64,000 bases of DNA from Bremerella sp. JC817 (GCF_040718835.1 NZ_JBFEFG010000268.1:248001-312000), one strand, 5' to 3'. Numbered from the stretch's first letter, positions 8,434 to 18,265 are shown. Numbers and translations are program-made. Notes: generated by a model not told the origin, from the sequence alone.

Positions 8434-11400
8434 ATGTTCTCTTGCCTTCCTCGAGCCTGGATGCTGATCGCACTGGTCGGGTTATCAGCGATGCTGCCAA
8501 CCTTTGCGTATGCGGAAGATGAAGTCGACTTTGCGACTCAGATTCGTCCCATCTTGTCGGACCGCTGCTTCCACTGTCATGGCCCTGATGCCGAAGGCCG
8601 CGCTGCGGACCTGAGGCTGGATGTTGAAGACGCTGCCCACGACTACGCGATTGTCCCTGGTGAGCCGGAGAACAGCGAAGCGTTCCTTCGTATGACGGCC
8701 GAAGATGTTTCGGAGCGGATGCCGCCCGTCGATTCCAACCTGAAGCTCTCGGCCGACGAGATTGAACTCTTGCGCCGCTGGATTGCTCAGGGAGCCAAGT
8801 ACGATCAGCACTGGGCCTTTAAACGCATCGAGAAACCCGCCGTTCCCGAAATTGCCGACGACAACTGGTCCCGCAACGAAATCGACAAGTTCGTCCTGGC
8901 CCGGTTAAAGAAGGAAGGCCTACAGCCGAATCCGGCGGCCGAGCCTTGGCGACAGTTGCGACGGTTGACGTTCGATCTGAATGGCTTGCCTCCCACGCTA
9001 GAAGAACTTGATCAGTTCGAGGCCGACCCCAGCGAAGCGAACTACGGCGCCACGGTTGATCGGCTGCTCGCTTCGCCTCGCTTTGGAGAACGGCTGGCGG
9101 CCGAGTGGCTCGACGCGGCTCGCTATAGCGATACGTACGGCTACCAGGTCGATCGCGAACGCTTCGTTTGGCCGTGGCGCGACTGGGTGATTCGATCGTT
9201 GAACGCGAACATGCCTTACGATCAATTCATCACCCAGCAAATCGCAGGCGACCTCCTTCCGGACGCGACGAAAGAGACGATTCTCGCGACGACCTTCTGT
9301 CGGCTTCATCCCCAAAAGGTCGAAGGGGGAAGTATCCCGGAAGAATTCCGCGTTGAATACGTCGCGGATCGTAGTCAGACGGTGGCGACTGCCTTCCTTG
9401 GGCTGACCATGGAATGCTGCCGTTGTCACGACCATAAGTACGACCCGCTCAGCCAGCGCGAGTACTATCAGATGTTCGCGTTCTTCAATAGCATCGACGA
9501 AGCAGGGCTGTATTCGTACTTCACGCCTGCGATTCCAACGCCAACCATGCTGCTGACCGACGAGAAGCAGACAGCGAATCTCGAACATCTCGATCAGCAG
9601 GTGCGCGATCTCGAAACGGCGCTTGCCGATCATCTTAAGTCCGCACCGATGCGAACGAATTTCGATGTTGCGAGGCCGCACGCCATCGAAACGCTGACGT
9701 TCGACGAAGGGAACGTGGGAAACAACTCGGCCATCATCGGCAAGCAAGGCCAAGGTATTCGTCTGACCGGTGACGACGCAGTGAATCTGTCGCAGGGAAA
9801 TTTTCAACGCCACCAGCCATTCTCGGTTTCACTCTGGATGAAGACGCCGGATCGGAAAGACCGGGCCGTGATCTTTCATCGTTCGCGGGCATGGACCGAT
9901 GCCGCCAGTCGCGGGTACGAACTGCTGCTGGAAGATGCGAAGCTGAAATGGTCCCTCATTCACTTCTGGCCTGGCAACGCGATCAGTATTCAGGCCAAGC
10001 AAGAGTTTCCGCTGAATACCTGGCAGCAAGTCGTCGTCACGTACGATGGCTCGAGCAAGGCGAGCGGCCTGAAGATTTACGTCGAAGGTGTTCCCGTTGA
10101 AGTCGATGTCGTCCGCGATCAGTTGACCAAGCAGATCACCGGCGGCGGCCACGATCATATCGCGATTGGCGAACGGTTCCGCGACCGGGGCTTCAAACAG
10201 GGAGAAGTCGATGAGTTCGCCCTGTACGACAAGTGCTTAACGCCTGCGGAAGTGTCCGTGCTTCAAGACGATCGTCCCAGTCCGGAAGCCGTTTCCGAGT
10301 ATGTTGCCTGGAAGCTTGACGAAGTCTCGCTTGGTCTGCAGCAGCAACTGGCTGATGCTCGTCAGGCCCGGAACAAGGCATACGATCAAGCCAAAGAAAT
10401 CATGGTCATGCGCGAGCTCGACGAGCCTCGGCCAACGTTCTTATTGGCTCGCGGATCGTACGATGCCCCGGCCGATCCGGTGAGTCCGATGACGCCATCC
10501 GCTTTGCCACCTTTCAACGAGCAATGGCCAACGAATCGATTGGGCCTGGCTCAATGGATTGTGGATCGAGAGAACCCACTCACGGCGCGAGTTGCGGTGA
10601 ATCGCTACTGGCAATTGCTGATGGGGGATGGTCTGGTGCGGACGCCGGAAGACTTCGGCAGCCAAGGCAGCCCGCCGACATATCCGCAACTGCTCGATTG
10701 GCTGGCCGCCGATTTCATCGAGCATGGTTGGGATGTCAAACGACTGCTGCGGCAGATCGTGACGAGCGCAACCTATCAACAGGCGTCGACGGCTTCGGCT
10801 GACAAGCTCCAGCGAGATCCCGAGAATCGTTTGCTGGCTCGCGGAAGCAAGTTCCGCATGTCGGCTGAAATGGTTCGGGACAACGCGCTGGCGACGAGTG
10901 GCCTGCTGGTCGAACAAATCGGTGGAGCCCCAGCCAAGCCGTATGAAGTATCAAGCTCGTTCAAGCCGGTCGGGCACGATCATGGTAACGGGCTCTATCG
11001 TCGTTCGCTCTATACCTTTTGGCAGCGGACCAGTCCGGCGCCAGCGATGATGACCTTCGACGCCTCCAAGCGAGACGTCTGTCAGTTGAAGCGAGAACGA
11101 ACGTCGTCGCCGCTTCAAGCCTTGGTACTGCTCAATGGACCGCAATATGTCGAGGCAGCCAAGATGTTGGCGGCTTCAGTGCTGCAATCGAGTGAATCAG
11201 AAGCGAGTGAAGTTCAGATTCAAAAGGTCTTTCGCCTGCTGACCAGCCGGAACGCGACTACTGAAGAGATGGCGATCCTGACGCAATTATTCCAAGAACA
11301 ACAAGAACACTTCGCCGCCCATCCCGATCAGATCGGTCAGCTATTGGGGGCGGGAGAAGCGAAGGTGCCTGAGAAGCTCGATCCAACGACGTTAGCGGCC

Positions 11401-11457
11401 CTCACGGTGGTGGCCAACATGGTGATGAACTTCGATGGCTGCGTGACGCGTCGCTAG
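8434..11457 (+). CDS. PSCyt1/DUF1549/LamG/DUF1553 cytochrome-like protein
   Basis: This is a large planctomycete-type secreted protein (1007 aa). After a signal peptide comes a PSCyt1 heme domain with CFHCH (residues 45-49), then DUF1549 (about 140-350) with its conserved CCRCHDHKYDP motif, an inserted concanavalin/LamG-like domain (about 415-600), and DUF1553 (about 680-960). Function is unknown in general, but such proteins are nearly always paired with a DUF1501 protein and are thought to act outside the cytoplasm on polysaccharide degradation or electron transfer. The DUF1501 gene follows after 18 nt. An upstream TTG at 8389 is in frame but gives no better leader. Confidence 0.92.
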   Translation: MFSCLPRAWMLIALVGLSAMLPTFAYAEDEVDFATQIRPILSDRCFHCHGPDAEGRAADLRLDVEDAAHDYAIVPGEPENSEAFLRMTAEDVSERMPPVDSNLKLSADEIELLRRWIAQGAKYDQHWAFKRIEKPAVPEIADDNWSRNEIDKFVLARLKKEGLQPNPAAEPWRQLRRLTFDLNGLPPTLEELDQFEADPSEANYGATVDRLLASPRFGERLAAEWLDAARYSDTYGYQVDRERFVWPWRDWVIRSLNANMPYDQFITQQIAGDLLPDATKETILATTFCRLHPQKVEGGSIPEEFRVEYVADRSQTVATAFLGLTMECCRCHDHKYDPLSQREYYQMFAFFNSIDEAGLYSYFTPAIPTPTMLLTDEKQTANLEHLDQQVRDLETALADHLKSAPMRTNFDVARPHAIETLTFDEGNVGNNSAIIGKQGQGIRLTGDDAVNLSQGNFQRHQPFSVSLWMKTPDRKDRAVIFHRSRAWTDAASRGYELLLEDAKLKWSLIHFWPGNAISIQAKQEFPLNTWQQVVVTYDGSSKASGLKIYVEGVPVEVDVVRDQLTKQITGGGHDHIAIGERFRDRGFKQGEVDEFALYDKCLTPAEVSVLQDDRPSPEAVSEYVAWKLDEVSLGLQQQLADARQARNKAYDQAKEIMVMRELDEPRPTFLLARGSYDAPADPVSPMTPSALPPFNEQWPTNRLGLAQWIVDRENPLTARVAVNRYWQLLMGDGLVRTPEDFGSQGSPPTYPQLLDWLAADFIEHGWDVKRLLRQIVTSATYQQASTASADKLQRDPENRLLARGSKFRMSAEMVRDNALATSGLLVEQIGGAPAKPYEVSSSFKPVGHDHGNGLYRRSLYTFWQRTSPAPAMMTFDASKRDVCQLKRERTSSPLQALVLLNGPQYVEAAKMLAASVLQSSESEASEVQIQKVFRLLTSRNATTEEMAILTQLFQEQQEHFAAHPDQIGQLLGAGEAKVPEKLDPTTLAALTVVANMVMNFDGCVTRR

Positions 11458-11475
11458 GAAGGACCTCGAATCGCA

Positions 11476-12870
11476 ATGATTACACGTCGACAACTGCTGC
11501 AATCGAGTGCGTGGGGCTTCGGTGGACTCGCTCTGGGCCAAATGCTGTCCCAGGACGCGGCTGCCTCGGAAGGTATCCTGTCGCAGCTCCACCACACGCC
11601 CAAGGCGAAACGGGTCATCTTTCTGTTTCAAGCCGGTGGGCCATCGCAGCTCGATCTGTTCGATCACAAGCCGCTGCTGAACCAGAAGCATGGCGAGCAG
11701 TTGCCTGATTCGATTCGCGGCGAACAGCGCTTGACCGGGATGAGCGGCAACCAGTCGAGCATTCCGTTGGCAGGTTCACCGTTCAAATTTGCTCAGCATG
11801 GCCAATCGGGCGCGAGCATCAGTGAATTGATGCCGCATACGGCTAAGGTGGTCGACGATATCAGTATTATTCGCTCGGTCCATACCGAAGCGATCAATCA
11901 CGGGCCGGGCGTTACCTACATACAAACCGGTTCGCAGATTCCTGGCCGGCCCTGTATTGGCTCTTGGCTCAGCTATGGGCTGGGAAGCGAGAACGAGAAT
12001 CTGCCGGGCTTCGTCGTGTTGGTGACGAAAGAGAAGGGGGGACAGCCACTCGCAGCGAGGCTCTGGGGCAATGGCTTCCTGCCGTCTCACCATCAGGGAG
12101 TTCAGTTTCGGAGCGGCGGCGATCCGGTTCTCTACTTGAACAGTCCCAACGGAATCGACCGAACGAGTCGTGAGAAGGCGCTGGCGAGTCTCGACCAACT
12201 TCATCGGCTGCAGCCCTCCGATTCGATCGTTGACACACGAATCCGTCAGTACGAACTGGCATTCCGGATGCAGGCCTCGATTCCCGAGGTCACCAATCTG
12301 ACATCGGAACCGCAGCATGTTTTAGACATGTACGGTCCCGATGCGAGTAACCCGGGCACCTTCGCGGCGAACTGCCTACTAGCCCGGCGTCTGGCCGAGC
12401 AGAACGTGCGATTCATTCAGCTTTATCACCAAGAGTGGGATCACCATGGCGGCTTGCCAGGGGCGATTCGCAAACAGTGTAAAGAAACAGATCAACCTGC
12501 CGCGGCGCTCATTCAAGACTTGAAACAGCGGGGTATGCTGGATGAGACGCTCGTGATCTGGGGGGGCGAGTTCGGCCGCACGAACTACTGCCAAGGCAAG
12601 CTCGGGGCGAACAACTTCGGCCGCGATCATCATGGACGCTGCTTCACCGTCTGGATGGCTGGCGGTGGCATCAAGGGAGGCATGACGCTAGGCGCTACCG
12701 ACGACTATGGGTTTAACATCACCGAGAATCCGGTTCACATCCACGACCTTCAAGCGACGATCATGCATGTAATGGGGATCGATCACGAGAGGCTAACCTT
12801 CCGGCATCAGGGACGCGCCTTCCGGCTGACCGATGTTCATGGTCATGTCGTGAAACCGATTCTGACTTAG
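11476..12870 (+). CDS. DUF1501 family Tat-exported protein
   Basis: The 464-residue protein begins with a Tat signal (TRRQLLQSS then a Gly/Ala/Leu-rich stretch) and has the DUF1501 core, which shares the alkaline phosphatase/sulfatase fold. Visible family motifs include FLFQAGGPSQLDLFDHKP near the start, WGGEFGRT, and GRDHHGRCFTVWMAGGG. It lies 18 nt after the PSCyt1/DUF1549 gene, so the two are co-transcribed and probably exported to work together. The substrate is unknown. Confidence 0.93.
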   Translation: MITRRQLLQSSAWGFGGLALGQMLSQDAAASEGILSQLHHTPKAKRVIFLFQAGGPSQLDLFDHKPLLNQKHGEQLPDSIRGEQRLTGMSGNQSSIPLAGSPFKFAQHGQSGASISELMPHTAKVVDDISIIRSVHTEAINHGPGVTYIQTGSQIPGRPCIGSWLSYGLGSENENLPGFVVLVTKEKGGQPLAARLWGNGFLPSHHQGVQFRSGGDPVLYLNSPNGIDRTSREKALASLDQLHRLQPSDSIVDTRIRQYELAFRMQASIPEVTNLTSEPQHVLDMYGPDASNPGTFAANCLLARRLAEQNVRFIQLYHQEWDHHGGLPGAIRKQCKETDQPAAALIQDLKQRGMLDETLVIWGGEFGRTNYCQGKLGANNFGRDHHGRCFTVWMAGGGIKGGMTLGATDDYGFNITENPVHIHDLQATIMHVMGIDHERLTFRHQGRAFRLTDVHGHVVKPILT

Positions 12871-12885
12871 CCTGGCGACTAGTCT

Positions 12886-13119
12886 TTAGACGTTGTTACG
12901 ATTGCCAACCCAGACTTCGAGCAAATAAGCCACGCCAAAGGTCAAGAAGTAGACGGCAAGGACAGCAATGAAGAAAATGCCTTCATACGCTTTGTTGCTC
13001 GACGCAAACGGATTCACGACCATGGTCAGCAGCAGCATCGGAATGAAAAGCAGCATCGACAACACAGGTGCGTAGTATCGCTTCGATTCGGTCGGGGCTA
13101 GGTGTCGGTTGTCTCTCAT
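12886..13119 (-). CDS. small membrane protein, two helices
   Basis: A 77-residue protein with a polar, basic N-terminus and two long hydrophobic segments (about residues 17-36 and 46-69). I recognise no family. It lies downstream of ndk on the same strand but beyond the ndk terminator, so it probably has its own promoter. The composition is typical of a real membrane protein and no other frame is plausible here. Confidence 0.65.
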   Translation of the reverse strand: MRDNRHLAPTESKRYYAPVLSMLLFIPMLLLTMVVNPFASSNKAYEGIFFIAVLAVYFLTFGVAYLLEVWVGNRNNV

Positions 13120-13306
13120 CTTCTGAACCCTTTACGGCAGCCCTTGCCCTGGACCAGGGTTTCTACCGAAGTTCCATTTCGGCTGCCTCTATATAGAAAA
13201 CGTTCAACGAGCCGGCACGCGTCGCTGGCAGAAGCATTCGTGGTACGGTCATTTTGCCGTAAAGCGACACCGATCGCGCCGTCTATAGCGATTGTATCGG
13301 CGCATG

Positions 13307-13338
13307 AAAAAGGAACCGCTGGATGAGCGGTTCCTTTG
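13307..13338 (-). terminator. Rho-independent terminator of ndk
   Basis: On the minus strand a perfect AAAGGAACCGCT / AGCGGTTCCTTT stem with a 5-nt loop is followed by T residues. It sits just past the ndk stop codon. Confidence 0.85.
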
Positions 13339-13385
13339 ATATTGGCTTCGAGCAGACCGAAAAACGGTACTGCTGGCGATCGCGA

Positions 13386-13844
13386 TTACTCGTCGTCGGC
13401 TCGCATCCAAGGGGTCAGAACAGGAGCGTAGTCCAGGACTTCTTCAGCCTGGAAGTAGAGATCGATTTCACGCGAGGCGGCGTCGGGGCCGTCCGAAGCG
13501 TGAACCAGGTTCATCTGGCGGCTGCTGCTGAAGTCGCCACGGATCGTACCGGCGGCAGCCTTCAAACCACTGGTGGCACCCAGCATGTCGCGAACAACCT
13601 GAATGGCTTCGAGACCTTCCAGCACCATGGCGACCACTGGGGCGGCGGTGATGAAGGCTTCCAGGCCAGGATAGAATGGCTTGCTGACGTGTTCGGCGTA
13701 GTGCTGCTTGGCGAGATCCGGGGTAATGCGGATCAGCTTCATCGCCACAATGTTGAGGCCCTTGTCCTCGAAACGGCCGATGATGCGACCAATCAGACGT
13801 CGTTCGACACAGTCAGGCTTCAACAGAACCAGCGTACGTTGCAT
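13386..13844 (-). CDS. ndk: nucleoside diphosphate kinase
   Basis: Ndk transfers the gamma phosphate of ATP to nucleoside diphosphates through a phosphohistidine. The 152-residue protein is full length for the family. K9 in LLKPD, the GTIRGDF segment and the active-site H115 in NLVHASDG are all present. A TTGAGG / TAGAAT promoter with 17-nt spacing lies just upstream and a strong terminator follows, so it is a single-gene transcript. Confidence 0.97.
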   Translation of the reverse strand: MQRTLVLLKPDCVERRLIGRIIGRFEDKGLNIVAMKLIRITPDLAKQHYAEHVSKPFYPGLEAFITAAPVVAMVLEGLEAIQVVRDMLGATSGLKAAAGTIRGDFSSSRQMNLVHASDGPDAASREIDLYFQAEEVLDYAPVLTPWMRADDE

Positions 13845-13879
13845 TGCTTCAAACTCCAGGGACAGTAGTGAGAAGGCGG

Positions 13880-13908
13880 ATTCTAGCGAATTCGCGCAAC
13901 GTCCTCAA
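13880..13908 (-). promoter_or_regulatory. sigma70-type promoter of ndk
   Basis: Minus-strand hexamers TTGAGG and TAGAAT are separated by 17 nt and lie about 36 nt before the ndk start codon. Confidence 0.5.
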
Positions 13909-13923
13909 CCAGGAGTGCCGCAA

Positions 13924-14250
13924 CTACCGGGGAACTTCACCAGAGATTGGCCGAGCCAAGGTCGGCGAACCAACGCCGTAAAATGCCTGTTTGGGCAGTG
14001 CCGGGGTGGGCGTTGGGATCTCGATCACTTCGTTGGGCACGACCTGAACCGGATAGTAAGGCTGGTAGGTCGAAAGCCGCTGTTCGTGGTGGGTCGGGCG
14101 ATTCCAGGCATCACCCTTCGAGTGGTAGCCGTCGCTCCAAAACTCACCGAAAAATCGCATCACGCCATTCCAACCAGCCTGGGCTGGGGCTGGGACCAGG
14201 ATCGAACCCACCAGCAGAAAGGCGACCGTCAAGTTGATTGCACGCGACAC
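13924..14250 (-). CDS. small secreted hypothetical protein
   Basis: A 108-residue protein with a good signal peptide (hydrophobic residues about 6-20, cleavage near APAQAG). The mature part is Pro/Tyr-rich with no recognised fold. It lies between ndk and the M16 pair on the same strand. It may be a cell-surface or periplasmic protein; nothing more can be read from the sequence. Confidence 0.7.
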   Translation of the reverse strand: MSRAINLTVAFLLVGSILVPAPAQAGWNGVMRFFGEFWSDGYHSKGDAWNRPTHHEQRLSTYQPYYPVQVVPNEVIEIPTPTPALPKQAFYGVGSPTLARPISGEVPR

Positions 14251-14348
14251 GATACCGTACTCCGTTCCGAGATTTGCTTCGTACTAACGGTCTTATTCGA
14301 CCGACTGCTGGCAGTGCCAGCACGCAAATCACGTTGAGGAGCCGATTT

Positions 14349-14371
14349 CAGCCGATCCGTTCGATCGGCTG
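14349..14371 (-). terminator. hairpin after the M16 pair, terminator-like
   Basis: A perfect 9-bp stem CAGCCGATC / GATCGGCTG with a 5-nt loop lies 7 nt past the stop codon at 14378. There is no T-run on either side, so intrinsic termination is uncertain. Confidence 0.4.
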
Positions 14372-14377
14372 GTGCGG

Positions 14378-15613
14378 CTAGGGAAGCTGTAGCGACGAAA
14401 GTGGACCGACAGCGGTCGTCGATGTCTTTCGCAGGTCGTACATTTCGAGCAACTGACCGATGTCGTCCAGCTGCACGTTCTGATAAGCCTCGACGGTCTC
14501 TTTGACCGTTTTCAGGCTCTTCCGCTGGGTCCAGCTGGAGCCAACGGAAAACAACCGGCTGGATGGCCGTTCGCTCCGGAGAACCACGTGCGAACAGACC
14601 TTGTTCTTGGCCTGATCGAGTTCTTTCTGAGTGACGCCACCGGTCATCAGCTTTTCAACTTCATGCTGCACGACGTCGAGAACCCGCTGCGCATCCTGAG
14701 GAGCACAGCAGACGTAGTTCATCATCACGCCACAGCCCTGGAACTCGTACGATTCCATCGCGGCGAATTCAGCCAGGCCTGGGTCGACCAGTTCCCAGAA
14801 GAATCGGCTGCCGACGTCATCTCCCATGATCGTCGCCAGCAGACGAGCCGCGTAGCGATTGGGATCTTCCGAGCCAGGCGATTCGGCCAACTGGATAATG
14901 TACTGCTGGATCGAGGTCTCTTTGGTGACGAACTGGAAGTTCGACTGACCGACAGGTCGGACCGTGTTCCGGCTGACGTCGTACCTCTTCCAGTCGCCGC
15001 AAAGCTGATTGGCTTGTTCGATCAGGGCATCGAAGTCGACGTTTCCGGTAGCGACCAGCGTCATGTTGGTTGGGCTGTAACGCTGCTCGAAGTACGACAT
15101 CATCTGCTGCTGGCTGAGCGCGCCGACCGACTCTTGCGTTCCGAGCACGCTGTTGCCGAGTGGATGCGAACCAAACCAGGCAGCCATGCTCTTTTCATGA
15201 CCACCGTAGGGCGGTTGATCGTCGTACTTCATGATCTCTTCGAGGATCACCTTCTTCTCGGTGTCGAAATCCTCTTGCCGCAGAGTGGGCCGCATGATGT
15301 CGGCCAGCAAATCGACGATCTGGTTTTGCAATTCGGGAAGGACGACGGCGTAATAGACCGTTTGCTCTTCGCTAGTGAACGCGTTCGATTGAGCGCCCAA
15401 CTCGTCGAGTTCGCGGTTGACGTCTTCCGCCGATCGACGCGCGGTTCCTTTGAACACCATGTGTTCGAGGAAGTGGCTCACGCCAGCGACTTCGTCCGAT
15501 TCATCGCGCGAACCGGTCTTCACGAAAAACGCCGTGGCCAGCGAATAGGCATTCGGATTGACTTCGGCGACAATCTCCAAGCCGTTATCAAGCGTCGCTT
15601 GACGAAATTCCAC
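14378..15613 (-). CDS. M16 zinc peptidase, catalytic subunit
   Basis: A 411-residue M16B (PqqL/MPP-like) metalloprotease. The inverted zinc motif HFLEH is at residues 47-51 and the third ligand Glu lies in ILEEIMKY near residue 126, so it should be active. The usual two-domain M16B length is present without a signal peptide. I chose the GTG at 15613, because GGAGG lies 6 nt before it; another in-frame GTG is at 15637. The gene overlaps the end of the upstream M16 gene by 26 nt, which suggests translational coupling and a heterodimer. Confidence 0.92.
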   Translation of the reverse strand: MEFRQATLDNGLEIVAEVNPNAYSLATAFFVKTGSRDESDEVAGVSHFLEHMVFKGTARRSAEDVNRELDELGAQSNAFTSEEQTVYYAVVLPELQNQIVDLLADIMRPTLRQEDFDTEKKVILEEIMKYDDQPPYGGHEKSMAAWFGSHPLGNSVLGTQESVGALSQQQMMSYFEQRYSPTNMTLVATGNVDFDALIEQANQLCGDWKRYDVSRNTVRPVGQSNFQFVTKETSIQQYIIQLAESPGSEDPNRYAARLLATIMGDDVGSRFFWELVDPGLAEFAAMESYEFQGCGVMMNYVCCAPQDAQRVLDVVQHEVEKLMTGGVTQKELDQAKNKVCSHVVLRSERPSSRLFSVGSSWTQRKSLKTVKETVEAYQNVQLDDIGQLLEMYDLRKTSTTAVGPLSSLQLP

Positions 15614-16844
15614 TCGGAACCTCCAATCTCTTTGCACCGATGGTCGTTACCCGATAATTCTTCGGCGGGTTTGCCGCGACATAGGCATTGATCGTTTCGA
15701 CCGTAATGCCGTCGACGATCGCTTCCAATTCGTCCATCTTGCGGATTCGTCCGAGATGGTACCAATCGGCCGCCAGCGACGATGCCCGCGAGGAACTCGA
15801 TTCCTGCTGCATGACGATCCCGCTCTTGAATCGTGCCTTCAGTCGCGTCAGTTCATCCTGACGAACGCCCTTCGGCAGATCGTTGAATTGCTCGATCATC
15901 ACGTCGAGCGTCTCTTGAGCCCGTTCGGTGCTGGTCCCGGCGTACGCCAGAACGGCACCTTGCGTCTTGAGTGAATTGCATGAGGCATAAACCGTATAGC
16001 ACAGCCCACGCTTCTCGCGAACTTCGCTGAACAACCGCGAGCTCATCCCGTCGCTCATGATGCCAATCGCGGCACGTGCCTGGTAAAAGTCCGGGCTCGA
16101 AACGGGAATCCCTTCAAAGCCCAGGCCGACATGCGTCTGGCTCGATTCAAACGGAATATGGACATATTCAGGGAGCTTCGACCCCAAGAAGTTCTTCTGG
16201 CCAGGGCTCGACTTCCAGTTGCCAAACAGGGCGGCGATCTCGTCGCGAAGCTGGTTCCAGTCGAAGTTACCGGCGACGGAAATGATGGTCTCGTTTGGGC
16301 GGATCCAGGTATCGAAGTAGGACTTCGCGCCTGATTCTGTCAGCGACTCGACCGAGGCCAACGTTCCGGTCGGGTGCCAACCCCAAGGGTCGGCATACAT
16401 CTGCCGACGCAAGCTGAGCATTGCTTGTTGGTGCAGGTCATCTTCCAAGGCTCGCAGCTCTTGGAAGCACACCTGTTTGGCGTCTTCAAATTCGTCCGCC
16501 AGAAAATGAGGCCGCAAGATTAAGTCGGCATAGAGACCCAGCGTTGGCCTCAAATTGCCAGCGAGAAGGGCCCCACTGAAGTTCAAGTGACTGCTGGAAA
16601 CGCCGCCGCCGCGAGCAACGCCCAGGTTATCGAGCGCTTCGACGAACTGCCGGCTATCAAATTGTCCGCAGCCGCGCTGCATCCAGTCGCACAGCAGATT
16701 GGCAACGCCTCGATTTGACTCTTCTTCTCGCTGTACGCCTGCCGGAATAGCAATCGAAAATGCTGCCGATTGCAGCCAGGGCATGGACTCCGCGAGGAGG
16801 GTCAATCCGTTGTCGAAGCTCTCGGAGTAGATGGTCGAACGCAC
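15588..16844 (-). CDS. M16 family protein, non-catalytic partner
   Basis: A 418-residue M16 homologue in which the zinc motif is replaced (VANLLCDWM where HxxEH is expected). The C-terminal substrate-binding pair is kept in REKRGLCYTVY. In known M16B heterodimers such as MPP-type or Sphingomonas pairs, one subunit carries zinc and the other carries this R/Y pair, and the arrangement here fits. The start is a GTG at 16844. It is the first gene of the pair and its 3' end overlaps the active subunit gene. Confidence 0.9.
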   Translation of the reverse strand: MRSTIYSESFDNGLTLLAESMPWLQSAAFSIAIPAGVQREEESNRGVANLLCDWMQRGCGQFDSRQFVEALDNLGVARGGGVSSSHLNFSGALLAGNLRPTLGLYADLILRPHFLADEFEDAKQVCFQELRALEDDLHQQAMLSLRRQMYADPWGWHPTGTLASVESLTESGAKSYFDTWIRPNETIISVAGNFDWNQLRDEIAALFGNWKSSPGQKNFLGSKLPEYVHIPFESSQTHVGLGFEGIPVSSPDFYQARAAIGIMSDGMSSRLFSEVREKRGLCYTVYASCNSLKTQGAVLAYAGTSTERAQETLDVMIEQFNDLPKGVRQDELTRLKARFKSGIVMQQESSSSRASSLAADWYHLGRIRKMDELEAIVDGITVETINAYVAANPPKNYRVTTIGAKRLEVPSGISSSDA

Positions 16845-16957
16845 GTTTTTGCCGTCGCTTCCCGCTGTTGCAAGGGTGTTCGGAAGGAGTTACCTCGATG
16901 GGCCAATCCCCGATTAAAACGGCCGGAACATTTCCCTACAAGACCCAGTCTGACTGG

Positions 16958-17533
16958 TTAGGCCTGGGTGGTGGTTTGGACGGCGCCCATTTCCACCGCT
17001 TTATAGACAGTGGAGGCGATCCGAAAACCAAGCCGCTGATAGAGCCGAATTGCACCCAGGTTCTGCGAAGTGACTTCCAGGGAAGCCTTGGGCATCTCGT
17101 GGTCGCGGAAACCGTGGAGTGCACGTAGTAGCAGCACCGCACCGATTCCCATCCCACGAAATCCAGGGATCACCCCCAGATTCTGAATCGAACCATTTCC
17201 TTCACGATCTCGGACACCTTGAATGGTGGCGACGGGTCGCCAGTCACCCATTTGCGGATCGTCAAACTCTACCATCCAGGTTGCCGCTGGCAGAAAGCCA
17301 TCCCGCATCGAAATCTCGCGCATCAGGCGGAAGCAGCCTTCCGCATCCCCCAGACAGGGAAAGACGTTGGCATCGACCTCGAATCGAAAGCTCTGGAACT
17401 TCACCTCTGCGTGCCGCTTGAGAATCTCGGCCGACCATGGCACCAGCCGATATCCGACCGGTAACGGCGGTTCTTCGGGGAGATCTTGCAGTGAGATCTC
17501 CATGCGGAATCTTTTGAAGTAAGTAAGCGCCAC
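16958..17533 (-). CDS. GNAT family N-acetyltransferase
   Basis: A 191-residue cytoplasmic acetyltransferase. The acetyl-CoA motif A is visible as LGVIPGFRGMGIGAVLL, followed by motif B with SQNLGAIRLYQRLGF. The N-terminal half is longer than in minimal GNAT proteins and may shape the acceptor site. The annotated start is GTG at 17533; an ATG at 17503 is an alternative. The acceptor substrate cannot be inferred from sequence or neighbours. Confidence 0.85.
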   Translation of the reverse strand: MALTYFKRFRMEISLQDLPEEPPLPVGYRLVPWSAEILKRHAEVKFQSFRFEVDANVFPCLGDAEGCFRLMREISMRDGFLPAATWMVEFDDPQMGDWRPVATIQGVRDREGNGSIQNLGVIPGFRGMGIGAVLLLRALHGFRDHEMPKASLEVTSQNLGAIRLYQRLGFRIASTVYKAVEMGAVQTTTQA

Positions 17534-17640
17534 TGGCTCTATTTCCAGGAGAAGTCACGCGCGAAAAAGTACGCTCTCGAAGTTCTATCTTAGCTCTTTT
17601 TTGAGCAAAAAGCGACGAACATTTTCGCGTGCCAGCAGTC

Positions 17641-18135
17641 CTAGTGGGCGGTATCAGCGGTCGGAACGCTCGAAAATACCTGGGCTTTTTGATCCCGGGC
17701 CCAATCTTCGCGATCGTAGGTAATCACCGAGGTATCGGTTTCCTGGACATCCAGCCGGACCAGTTCAAAACCCATCTCGGTGATATCCGTAAACAGCTGG
17801 TAAGCCAGGTTCTCGACCGAGGTTGGCCCTTGGAATTCACGCAGTTTGAACTCCTCGCCGTGAACTTCCATATGCTGCTTCAGGGTGGCATACAGCGGAT
17901 CGTGGACGTTGATCAGCATCCCGTGGTCGTAGTGCTCTTTGAGAAACGGGCCGATCTTGTCGTCGAAGTCCGAGAACAGCGTCGAGTACGAACCAGTCCG
18001 CTGCACCTCGAAATGGCAGACAATTCCGTAGCGATGCCCGTGCAGGTTACGGCATTTGTCCTGCAGCTCTTCATTCCGGTGAGCGGCGTAAAACTTGTAC
18101 TCTTTGCGAATAATCATCGCGAACTCCAACTCCAT
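17641..18135 (-). CDS. queD: 6-carboxy-5,6,7,8-tetrahydropterin synthase family protein
   Basis: QueD converts dihydroneopterin triphosphate to 6-carboxytetrahydropterin in queuosine/7-deazaguanine synthesis. The zinc ligands are visible in YAAH and LHGHRY, and the catalytic Cys is the C of DKCRNLHGH. The length (164 aa) is slightly over the typical 120-140 because of a C-terminal extension. ATG codons at 18135 and 18117 are both plausible; the second has GGAG 8 nt before it. Other PTPS-fold enzymes such as PTPS-III are possible alternatives. No other que genes are nearby. Confidence 0.85.
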   Translation of the reverse strand: MELEFAMIIRKEYKFYAAHRNEELQDKCRNLHGHRYGIVCHFEVQRTGSYSTLFSDFDDKIGPFLKEHYDHGMLINVHDPLYATLKQHMEVHGEEFKLREFQGPTSVENLAYQLFTDITEMGFELVRLDVQETDTSVITYDREDWARDQKAQVFSSVPTADTAH

Positions 18136-18265
18136 CGTTAAACCCTGGCACGCACGATTGTTTCGGCTTCGCCGCAAAAGTACAAGCGATCTCCCACGAA
18201 TTCGTACCGAACCGGAAGATTTGACCGTACTCCTTACCAGTTTTTAACTTCCATCCCCCCGCTCG

